Positions 1-6,859 of a stretch of 8,040 bases of DNA are shown here, one piece after another. The notes under the pieces were generated by a model. The model did not search any database. It saw only the letters and a program-made list of their open reading frames with translations, and had not been told where the DNA came from. Source of the DNA: JBQTHP01 sp052389755 (GTDB taxonomy: Bacteria > Pseudomonadota > Gammaproteobacteria > Steroidobacterales > Steroidobacteraceae); NCBI GenBank assembly GCA_052389755.1, contig JBQTHP010000194.1, forward strand, positions 1 through 8,040. Direction: 5' to 3'. Position numbers and translations under genes: made by a program. Numbering within the stretch: position 1 is the stretch's first letter; every line of letters starts with the position of its first letter.

Positions 1-127
1 GGGCGTGTCCCCGGGGGCGGGGGGGGGGGCCTCAATCACTTGCGGCCTCTTGTTCCGTCTGTCGGGGGGCGGGCCGGGGCTATACCCCCCCCGCGCGCCG
101 CGCCCGGCTCGAATCCGAGACGTCGCA

Positions 128-3100
128 ATGCATTCCTCCTTCGCTTGTTCGTACGCCTGGCGGCATCCCGTGTTGGCCTGGCGGCATCCCGCGTTGGCCT
201 GGCGGCATCGCGTGCTAGCGCTCGCGGCCGGCTTGTTGCTGACGCTCAACGCTGCGGCGCAAGACCCGCCATCGCTGGTTCTGCAGCCGCGCGTCGTACC
301 GCCGCCTGTCGCAGAAGCGCAGACGTCCTGCGCCGAGTGCCAGCCGCTGGCGGACGCGCACAACTGGATCGCGGGCCGCATCAACGATCTCAACTTCCAG
401 CTCGCGCACCGGCGGCGCGAAGTTGATCTGCAGCGTCAGGCCATCGCGCTGGTGGAAGCAGAGATCGCGGCGCTGCAGTCGGCCGCGCCCTCGCAATCCC
501 GCGACGCGCGCCTGGCGACGGCGCGTCAGCGACTGGAGGCGTATCAGGCGCAGCTGAAGAGCGAGTTGGCGAAGGCAGCGGAGCTCGAAAAGCAGATCGC
601 TGAAGCGACCGCGGCGCTCGCGGCGGCGAAGGCGCAATTGCAGGCCTGTGAAGCGGCGTGTGTGGCCGCCGGGAGTGCCGCGTCGACGCAGACGCCGCAG
701 GTCGGCACGGGGAACGCCGGCGCGGCCGGTAGCACTGGCGCGACCAGCAGTACCGGCACGCCAAGCAGCGCAACTGGCTCAACCTACCGCTGGCGCAGCG
801 ACGCCCAGATGCAGCGCGACTACATCGAGCAGGAGAAGCTCGACGCCACCTTGAAGGCGATGACCGGTGATCAGTGGGGCGCCGAGCTCGCGGCGTTCTT
901 CACCTCCACTTTGTTCGACACGGACACGCCGTTCGACACGGCCTACGTACAGAACCTGCGAACGCTTCAGCGCGTGAACGAACCGACGCCGGAGCAGATC
1001 ACCGCTGCCGCCGAGCTCGAAAGACAGAACGCACGGGTGGCGGCGCAGCAAGCGACGAAGCGCGCGGCCGCTCTCGACGCCCAGGGCCAGACTCTCATCT
1101 ACAACTACACGCAGGACGCGCGCGGGCTGATCGGCCCCGGCTACGCGAACCTGGCGACAGCGGGGGAATCCCACAAGATCGCAGCGCTGATGACGCAGGA
1201 CGCGCACATCGGCCAGCTGCTTCAGTTCCGCGCCGCGCTCAACACCGTCAAGATCGGCGACGGCACGGTGCTCGCCGGCAGCTTCGTCAACATGAGCGGC
1301 GCGGAGAGTTTCACGCGCCTGAGCCAGATCAACCAGGAGATCGGCACGCTGCGCGCCAACGACGGCGATGAGGACCGCATCGCCGCCCTCGAGACCGAGC
1401 GCGCGCAGCTCCTTGCGATCCCCGGCCTCGCGCAGAGCGATGGCCTCATGGCCGCCCGGACGGGGCTGATCACCGGTCTCACCAGTCTTTCGGCGAACGT
1501 GTACGACGCTTACTGGTACTGGATCTACATGCAGGACTACGGGATCCTCGACCGGAAATACTGGAACCTGACGCCGGACCAGAGGGAGGCGGTGCTGGCG
1601 CAGTACGAGAACGCATACCTCACCGCACTCGGCCAGTCGCCGTTCCTCGGTGCGATGGCCGACCCGACGGGCAGCGGTGATTCCGTGCCGCTCTGGAAGT
1701 ACCTGACCTCGACCTTGGCACCTTGGGCAGGAAAACGGCCCTGGTATCCGTCGGTCATCGAGTACGACACCCGCCTGCCGGCCACCGACCAGGTCGCCCT
1801 GACCCAGGCGATCGACTTCATCGATGCCGCCTCGGTGCAGGTCATCGACCAGTTCGGCACCATCGTCACCACCACACCCCTCCTCGAGGCCTACGGCTCG
1901 CCCGTATTCGCGCCGCTGCGCGTGCAGATCGTGGAGCAGCTGTCGCCGATGTATCCGGGCATCTCGGCGAACATGCAACTCCTGTCCAGCCAGTACGACG
2001 CCAACTTCGCCGCGACGGCGCTGTCGCGCACGGCGACCGACGTCGCCATCGGGTTCGTGCAGATCGTGGTGGGAGGCGTCATCTTCTTCTTTCCCATCAC
2101 GGCGCCCGTGCTGGTGCCTGTCGAGATTGCGCTGACCGCGGGCCAGGTCGGGCTGGAGGGATTTCGCACGTACTATGCCTGGCAGGACCTGCAGACTGCA
2201 GAGCAGGCTGCCTCTGTCGGGGCCGGCGCCAGCTACGTCGGTGCGAACACCTACCAGGATCTCTTCCGCGCCCAGGTCTTCACGTTTGTGCTCGTCGCGG
2301 GGACTGCACCCATAGTGGTTTCCGGTTCGATCATGTCGCTAGAGGTGGCGAACGCTCAGCGGGCCGCGGCCGTGGCGCGGTCAGAGGCCCGCGCCGCGGC
2401 AGCGACGGCGGACACCGCGGCCGGTACCGTGGCAGGAACTACGGGCGCGGTTGCTGGCGTCGCGCCCGACTTCGCCACGTTCCGGGCGATGCACCCCAAC
2501 GACCAGGTGGCGGCCGTCAGGGGCTTGCCCGAATCCACGCGCGGGAAACTCGTCTCGCAGCTCGATCCCGCCGAGCAGAAGGTGTTCGCCTTCGCCTGGG
2601 AGAGAGCCATTGGCAACGGCAGAATCATTGCGTCCGTGCGTCAGGGCGGCGATATGTGGCTCGAGCAGATCAACGGCAACTTCGGCCCTCTGAGTCAGGC
2701 TACGCGCAATGCCTCGGACGCGGAGATCCAGGCGCTGCTCGACAGCGAGCGGATCATCCTGAGCCGCGCAGGTCGCCAGCGACTCTACGAAGAGGGATTC
2801 GGTGCCGACGAGATTGGCCCGTTCTCGACCGTACCACCGAGGAGCAGCGGAGAAGGGGCGGGCGAAGGCACCTTCCCCGAGCCGGGCTACTACACGTCCC
2901 AGATGACCCAGGCCGAGATCGACGCCCTCTTGGCCAAGACCAGCCCGCTCACGCCGGAGGAGATCGCGCTCAAGGCCGACCTGCTGCTGCGGGGATACGG
3001 CCTGACGCCGGACGTGGTACCGGGCTGGACCGCCCCGGTCGACACCCCGGTGAATGCCTTCAACCCATTTGCCGAGTTCGGTCCGGGCGGCGCGATCGAC

Positions 3101-5080
3101 CCGAACGCCGGAACGGTCGGCGGCGCCGCGGACTCCGGATTGTCGGGCGGCACGGAGGTGATCCCGAACCGGCCGCGCAATCCCAATCGCACGGCGTTGC
3201 TCGACGAGCCCGACCTGCCCCCCGACACGATCATTTTCAGGCCGTTCACGCCGCCGGCCGCCGGCCTGCTGGATTTGCCGTTCGACATCGGCCGGTTGCT
3301 GCAAGGCGACCCCCTGCCGATCAATATCTGGCACACCGGCGAACCGGCGGCACTTCGCACACGCGGTCCGATGGCGTTCGAGCCGACGCCGACGCCGACG
3401 CCGACGAGCCTGGGCGACAGCACGCTCTCGGGCGACACCACGGTCGTCGGCGCGCCGCTGGGCACGATCGTGCACGTCACGCCGCCCACGGCGCCGACGC
3501 GCGCGGCGACCACAACGCCCCCATGGGTGCCGTTCGTGATCAAGATGTTCCCGATTGGTTGCCGCTACATCGACGGGGAATCGACGAAGTGCGATGAGCC
3601 CACTTACACGTTCGTGGCGCAGTACCCGGTGCACGAGGCAACAACCGTCGCCGAGGCACTGCGCTCCACGCCTGGTTTCGTATTTGCAGAAGGCGACGTC
3701 CTGCGGAGAGTCCAGGCCGTCGACCCCTATCTCACCTCGCGCGGCAGCTGGGGACAGTCGTATGACGATCAGTGGGCGCTCAAGCAGATCGGGCTCGGCG
3801 CGGCCAGCGACGCCGGCGCGGCCCGCGACATCGCCATGGCCAGCGGCTCCGGCGCTGCGACCACGCCGGTCACCGTGGCGGTGATCGATACCGGCGTCGC
3901 GTGGAATCACAAGGACCTGACGTCCGGTGACCTGTGGGTCAACGCTCGCGAGATTCCCGCGAACCACAAGGACGACGACGGCAACGGCTACGTCGACGAC
4001 ATCGTCGGCTGGAACTTCGTGGACGGCAACAACCTGCCGTGGGATTTCAACGGCCACGGCACGTTGGTCGCCGGCATCATCGCCGCCGGGCGTGACAACG
4101 GCATCGGGATTGCGGGTGTCAACCCGGCGGCGCGGATCATGGTGCTGAAAGCGATGGACGAGCGCGGCCGCGGCCGGGCCTCGACCATCGCCGAGGCGAT
4201 CGTCTACGCGGCGAAGCACGGCGCGCGCGTGATCAACCTGAGCGTCGGCGGTCCGCGATTGACCCGCACGGAACAGCTCGCCATCGAATACGCATGGTCG
4301 CAGGGTGTCGTCGTCGTGGTGGCGGCCGGCAACGACGGCATCGATCTCGCCGACTACGGGCCCGGCGGCTTGCGGCGTGCGCTCACGGTCACGGCGACGG
4401 ATCCGGTGGACCGGCGCATCGCTAACAGCAACTTCGGCGGCGCAATCGATCTGGCAGCGCCCGGCGTCGACGTGCTCGGTCCACGCGCACTCGGCACCGA
4501 CCTGCCCGCCGCCATGCAGGTGAAGGGCTACCGGCCCGGCTCGAACATCGTTGGCCCCGACGCCGGCTACATGCGCGCGACCGGCACGTCATTCGCCGCC
4601 CCGCTCGTCGCCGGAGTCGCCTCACTCCTGATCGCCGCGAATCCTTCGCTGAGCGCGCAGGAAGTCGAGCGGTTGCTGCTGCAATCGGCCCGTGACATCG
4701 AGGCGCCCGGGACCGATCCGCTCACCGGCTACGGGCGGCTCGATGCCGCCGCGGCACTCGCCGCCGATCCTGCGTTCCACGTCGACACGCGCATCGCGCG
4801 CGCCGGTGCTGCAACGGTCGATGGCGTGCAGATGCTCGAAGTGTTCGGCACCGCCGATGCGGATCGTCTGCGAAGCGCGCGCCTGGAGTATGCCGCTGGC
4901 GAGAACCCCAGTGCGTGGAAGCGAGCCGGCAATGAGCTGCGTTCAGGCGTGCGCGATGCGCTGCTCGGCCGCATTCCGGCGTCTGAGCTGCGCGGCGCGC
5001 CCGTATGGACGCTGCGCGTCGTCGCCGTGCATGCCAACGGCCGGGAGCGGGAGAGTCGGTATCGCTTGACGCTGAAGTAG
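128..5080 (+). CDS. Secreted multidomain S8 (subtilisin-like) serine protease
   Basis: About 1650 residues, several times the length of a simple subtilase. The ATG at 128 is chosen because a signal peptide follows (hydrophobic VLALAAGLLLTLNAAA, likely cut near residue 44). The frame is open upstream to position 5, but that part is G-rich and not protein-like; GTG at 170 is an alternative start. Order: coiled coil ~75-178 bounded by Cys pairs (C68/C71, C174/C178); Gly/Ser/Thr linker to ~220; unrecognised domain with hydrophobic segments ~639-667 and ~717-740; Ala-rich helix to ~780; unrecognised domain ~780-905; Pro/Thr-rich stalk with (PT)4 at ~1086; propeptide-like region ~1158-1215; S8 domain ~1240-1555 with Asp1254 (VIDTGV), His1310 (NGHGT), oxyanion Asn1402 (AAGNDG) and Ser1488 (GTSFAAP); small C-terminal domain. 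All catalytic residues are present, so an active secreted or envelope protease is inferred. Substrate unknown. The family assignment is firm; the role of the N-terminal 1150 residues is not. Confidence 0.93.
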   Translation: MHSSFACSYAWRHPVLAWRHPALAWRHRVLALAAGLLLTLNAAAQDPPSLVLQPRVVPPPVAEAQTSCAECQPLADAHNWIAGRINDLNFQLAHRRREVDLQRQAIALVEAEIAALQSAAPSQSRDARLATARQRLEAYQAQLKSELAKAAELEKQIAEATAALAAAKAQLQACEAACVAAGSAASTQTPQVGTGNAGAAGSTGATSSTGTPSSATGSTYRWRSDAQMQRDYIEQEKLDATLKAMTGDQWGAELAAFFTSTLFDTDTPFDTAYVQNLRTLQRVNEPTPEQITAAAELERQNARVAAQQATKRAAALDAQGQTLIYNYTQDARGLIGPGYANLATAGESHKIAALMTQDAHIGQLLQFRAALNTVKIGDGTVLAGSFVNMSGAESFTRLSQINQEIGTLRANDGDEDRIAALETERAQLLAIPGLAQSDGLMAARTGLITGLTSLSANVYDAYWYWIYMQDYGILDRKYWNLTPDQREAVLAQYENAYLTALGQSPFLGAMADPTGSGDSVPLWKYLTSTLAPWAGKRPWYPSVIEYDTRLPATDQVALTQAIDFIDAASVQVIDQFGTIVTTTPLLEAYGSPVFAPLRVQIVEQLSPMYPGISANMQLLSSQYDANFAATALSRTATDVAIGFVQIVVGGVIFFFPITAPVLVPVEIALTAGQVGLEGFRTYYAWQDLQTAEQAASVGAGASYVGANTYQDLFRAQVFTFVLVAGTAPIVVSGSIMSLEVANAQRAAAVARSEARAAAATADTAAGTVAGTTGAVAGVAPDFATFRAMHPNDQVAAVRGLPESTRGKLVSQLDPAEQKVFAFAWERAIGNGRIIASVRQGGDMWLEQINGNFGPLSQATRNASDAEIQALLDSERIILSRAGRQRLYEEGFGADEIGPFSTVPPRSSGEGAGEGTFPEPGYYTSQMTQAEIDALLAKTSPLTPEEIALKADLLLRGYGLTPDVVPGWTAPVDTPVNAFNPFAEFGPGGAIDPNAGTVGGAADSGLSGGTEVIPNRPRNPNRTALLDEPDLPPDTIIFRPFTPPAAGLLDLPFDIGRLLQGDPLPINIWHTGEPAALRTRGPMAFEPTPTPTPTSLGDSTLSGDTTVVGAPLGTIVHVTPPTAPTRAATTTPPWVPFVIKMFPIGCRYIDGESTKCDEPTYTFVAQYPVHEATTVAEALRSTPGFVFAEGDVLRRVQAVDPYLTSRGSWGQSYDDQWALKQIGLGAASDAGAARDIAMASGSGAATTPVTVAVIDTGVAWNHKDLTSGDLWVNAREIPANHKDDDGNGYVDDIVGWNFVDGNNLPWDFNGHGTLVAGIIAAGRDNGIGIAGVNPAARIMVLKAMDERGRGRASTIAEAIVYAAKHGARVINLSVGGPRLTRTEQLAIEYAWSQGVVVVVAAGNDGIDLADYGPGGLRRALTVTATDPVDRRIANSNFGGAIDLAAPGVDVLGPRALGTDLPAAMQVKGYRPGSNIVGPDAGYMRATGTSFAAPLVAGVASLLIAANPSLSAQEVERLLLQSARDIEAPGTDPLTGYGRLDAAAALAADPAFHVDTRIARAGAATVDGVQMLEVFGTADADRLRSARLEYAAGENPSAWKRAGNELRSGVRDALLGRIPASELRGAPVWTLRVVAVHANGRERESRYRLTLK
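155..217 (+). repeat. Three tandem 21-bp units in the signal-peptide region
   Basis: Three back-to-back 21-bp units at 155-175, 176-196 and 197-217, each encoding the heptad AWRHPVL or a close variant (AWRHPAL, AWRHRVL). Units 1 and 2 differ by one base; unit 3 has diverged further. They lengthen the basic n-region of the signal peptide before its hydrophobic core. Because the unit is a multiple of three, copy number can change by slippage without breaking the frame. Confidence 0.9.
3383..3406 (+). repeat. Four CCGACG hexamers encoding (Pro-Thr)4
   Basis: Perfect 6-bp tandem repeat, four units, inside the Pro/Thr-rich stalk just upstream of the S8 propeptide-like region. It encodes alternating Pro-Thr, which usually forms an extended flexible linker. 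It stays in frame and probably varies in length between strains. Confidence 0.85.
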
Positions 5081-5218
5081 GCTCCGCGCTGCATTGAGCC
5101 AGTTGGAATTCGCTGCAGCACCTGCCGTAGAAACGGTACGTTACTCGATGCCACCTACCCTCGCCCCTTGAACGCCGCCACCACAGACGTCGGCACCCGC
5201 AACCGTGATGCATTTCGC

Positions 5219-5476
5219 TTAGACCTTGACGTAGAACCTTTGCCGGTCGAGCGTCCGCGCAACGGCCCACCACAGCAGCACGTGCGTCAGCGCGAACGCC
5301 AGCGAGGCGACTTTGTCGCCGAACAGCGGACCCAGCCAGCTCGCGTACAGCACGCGATACGCCGGCGCGCAAGCCGAGCAGCGTCGTGGCGAAAGCGCCA
5401 AGCGTGCTCACGAGACCCTCGGGATCGTGACCGAGGCCGGTGACAGGATCGAATCGATAGTTGAGCGCACCGAAAA
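5219..5476 (-). pseudogene. Remnant of DUF5009/NagX-type membrane acyltransferase, deleted and frameshifted
   Basis: Two pieces in different minus frames look like two regions of the heparan-alpha-glucosaminide N-acetyltransferase-like (DUF5009, NagX) family. Reading on the minus strand, 5474 to ~5361 encodes a DPEGLVSTLGAFATTLLG stretch, the family's characteristic block before a central transmembrane helix. From ~5364 to 5222 another frame encodes SWLGPLFGDKVASLAFA, then a hydrophobic helix ending RFYVKV and a TAA stop, which is the family's typical C-terminal end. In full-length proteins roughly 100 residues with several membrane helices lie between these blocks. Here they are fused within about 15 bases, with a frame change. 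The N-terminal half is absent. The family assignment comes from recalled motifs, not a search; the loss of function is clear. Confidence 0.72.
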
Positions 5477-5517
5477 GCACGCTGCGACGCGTGCGGCCAC
5501 GACTTCCTGATCGCTTC

Positions 5518-5739
5518 CTACCTCCACACGTGGTTTTCGATCCTTGGTTCAGGTTTCGCGGGTCGCGCCCTTTGGTACATCGACGGCTTTTCCGGACCTG
5601 GCGAATACGAGAATTCCCCCGAAGGAGCGCCGGTGACATCCGCTGTGTCTTTATCGAAGAGGATGCCGCGCGTCACGAACACCTGCGGTCCAGACCCCAG
5701 GGCGGTCTCGCGGTCAATGTGCCGGAGTGCTGAGAGGCG
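5518..5739 (-). other. Open frame without start codon, unknown origin (possible gene fragment)
   Basis: On the minus strand an uninterrupted 73-codon frame runs from just after the stop of the SixA-like remnant to a TAG at 5518-5520. It has no start codon near its beginning and the same phase as the remnant upstream. Third positions are mostly G or C, as in real genes of this window, and the translation is ordinary-looking (for example VFVTRGILFDKDTADVTG). I do not recognise the family. It is most likely a decayed piece of a gene, given the broken genes on both sides; chance openness at this GC is the alternative. Confidence 0.3.
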
Positions 5740-6106
5740 CTATCTCAGCAAGTCGAGCAGGCTCTTCGGGTGAGTGAGCGAGGGATTGAGCGCCTCTCCG
5801 AACCGTGCGTCCGCCCAGCTGCGGATGTCGAGCTCCACGGAGTACACGGCGCAGGTCGGCAGCTCGCCGAGATCGGAATCATTCGTGAGCGCCTGCGCGA
5901 ACTCGCTCAGGCCTGGATTGTGGCCGACGAGCATCAGATGTCGCACGCGCGAGCCGACTCCGCGTACGACCTCGAGGATGTCTTTCGGGTGCGCGAGGTA
6001 CAGTCGCTCGTCGCCTTTGAGGCGGCGCAACGGGTAGTCGAGCGCGCGCACCGCGGGGCTCGTCAGCATCAGGTCCGCACGCACGCACCTGCTGAGCGGC
6101 GAGCCA
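5740..6106 (-). pseudogene. Truncated SixA-type phosphohistidine phosphatase
   Basis: The main frame (GTG at 6084 to TAG at 5740-5742, 114 codons) matches the C-terminal two thirds of a SixA-like histidine phosphatase: LMLTSPAVRAL, then DERLYLAHPKDILEVVR, the second catalytic-His motif LVGHNPGLSEFA, and LPTCAVYSVELD. The N-terminal RHG/RHA motif with the phospho-accepting His is missing, so the product should be inactive. Two further lesions are visible. Just upstream, WLAAQQVRA (6106-6080) lies in another frame, and removing one unit of a triple GCAC run at 6077-6088 would restore WLAAQQVRADLM. Also, RALD is followed directly by YPLRR, where relatives have about 10-15 more residues, which suggests an internal deletion. 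Still earlier N-terminal residues (LSAEKQFANSM, to ~6143) may survive in a third frame, but this is uncertain. SixA removes phosphate from HPt domains in phosphorelays. Confidence 0.75.
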
Positions 6107-6207
6107 CGACCATGCTGTTCGCGAACTGCTTCTCCGCGGAGAGCTCATCGAGATTGGTTTCCTGCACGGTGCTGCGGTCTCTCTTCTTCTGAATGGCGCC
6201 CGGCAGG

Positions 6208-6291
6208 GAACGCCACACTCTTGCCACGCTGATCAGACCCTGTGCGCAGCCATCCTCGATCGCGGACGCCATGCCTCCATGATGCCTATCC
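6208..6291. repeat. 84-bp dispersed repeat, copy 1
   Basis: Same orientation and 83/84 identical to 7587-7670; the only difference is T6276 versus C7655. It contains the palindromes CTGATCAG and CGATCG but no convincing overall hairpin, and I see no coding sense in it. Its right end meets the esterase remnant exactly at CGTTACGG; its left flank has no similarity to that of copy 2. It may be the end of a small non-autonomous element or a duplicated breakpoint; its identity is unknown. Confidence 0.9.
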
Positions 6292-6622
6292 GTTACGGTC
6301 GCCTGTTGCTGCAGTCCGGCTCGTTCGCATTTTCCGACATCGGCACTCATCGGCGCGGCGCGGTCTTCGACCCCATGGCGCGGTTCGTCAACGAATTCCG
6401 TGCACGGCCCGGCGAGCCGGCCAGCCGCATGTACCTGAGCTGCGGCGTCTACGAATCGCTGATCTACGAGAACCGCACCATGCTGCCGCTGCTGCAGGAC
6501 CTCGGCGTGGAAGTGAAGTACGAGGAGGTGCGCGACGGGCACAACTGGGTGAACTGGCGCGACCGTGCGCGCACGGGGCTGTCGTGGCTCTTCCCGGGCC
6601 GCTGTGGATGGTTTACGAGTAG
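6291..6622 (+). pseudogene. C-terminal remnant of enterochelin-esterase-like alpha/beta hydrolase
   Basis: The translation from 6291 (RYGRLLLQSGSFAFSDIG, then SCGVYESLIYENRTMLPLLQ, then DGHNWVNWRDR) matches the C-terminal third of putative esterases related to Fes/IroE (esterase D superfamily, PF00756). The presumed catalytic His is in DGHNW at 6540-6542. The N-terminal part with the nucleophilic-Ser elbow is gone, cut off exactly at the end of the 84-bp repeat. An ATG at 6279 lies inside the repeat and gives an artificial start. Near the end the frame breaks: GLSWLFPG is in one frame, and the family's usual ending PLWMVYE plus TAG (6599-6622) is in the next, so one base was lost at about 6598. 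If left unrepaired, the first frame runs on to 6779 with an unrelated tail. This is clearly a non-functional remnant. Confidence 0.8.
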
Positions 6623-6748
6623 GGTAGCTTTCGTGTGCAGGCTCGCTTGTTGCGCCCTTGCCTTCCCTGTCCTTGGCCCCGTGCCGGCGCGCCTTGCGCG
6701 CCGTCTTCTCGCGCTCCGCGCGTCGACCATTGTCGCGGCCGGCCTGCC

Positions 6749-6811
6749 GCATAACATCTTCCAGATAAGTGCCGTATAACAAATCCGGCCAGCGGTGGAA
6801 TAGAGTTAGAG
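6749..6811 (+). other. Possible degenerate attC or secondary integration site at the cassette's 5' edge
   Basis: The cassette begins at the GTTAGAG core at 6805-6811. Upstream, GCATAAC (6749-6755) or GTATAAC (6774-6780) could serve as the matching RYYYAAC box. With the first choice the site is 63 bp and only TTCCA (6759-6763) pairs with TGGAA (6796-6800). With the second it is 38 bp, shorter than known attC sites. The fold is weak compared with the attC at 7402-7492, so this may be a decayed or half-deleted attC, or a non-attC target. Confidence 0.3.
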
Positions 6812-6834
6812 AGCGCGAGATGCGGCAAATCGCG

Positions 6835-6859
6835 ATTCTGGCTATAATCTAGCCAGAAT
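6835..6859 (+). promoter_or_regulatory. Toxin-antitoxin promoter with palindromic operator
   Basis: ATTCTGGCTA (6835-6844) and TAGCCAGAAT (6850-6859) form a perfect 10-bp inverted repeat with a 5-bp spacer. A consensus -10 box, TATAAT, sits inside at 6843-6848. No good -35 box is seen at the expected spacing. The right arm runs into the toxin ATG at 6858. A repressor dimer here would cover both the -10 box and the start, which fits autoregulation by the antitoxin or the toxin-antitoxin complex, the rule for type II modules. A transcript starting 6-8 bases after the -10 box would begin at 6854-6856, giving an almost leaderless mRNA. Confidence 0.8.

Noticed and set aside
1723..3597. Long plus-strand open frame of 624 codons overlapping the protease gene
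   Set aside because: It is an Arg/Gly-rich out-of-frame shadow of the protease gene, typical of high-GC DNA, with no recognisable motifs.
2381..4219. Long minus-strand open frame of 612 codons antisense to the protease gene
   Set aside because: Composition is dominated by Arg, Val, Asp and Gly as expected of an antisense shadow; the S8 motifs on the plus strand are unambiguous.
4722..5639. Minus-strand open frame of 305 codons across the protease end and the acyltransferase remnant
   Set aside because: Only the short DPEGL...LLG part is protein-like; the rest is antisense to the protease C-terminus or unrelated sequence, so it is not a gene.
6208..6291. The 84-bp repeat as a tRNA or group II intron end
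   Set aside because: No cloverleaf arms or TTC loop, and no domain V-like hairpin could be recognised.
6069..6782. Minus-strand open frame of 237 codons covering the first repeat copy and the esterase remnant
   Set aside because: It is antisense to the clearly recognisable esterase fragment and has low-complexity Arg/Ala-rich content.
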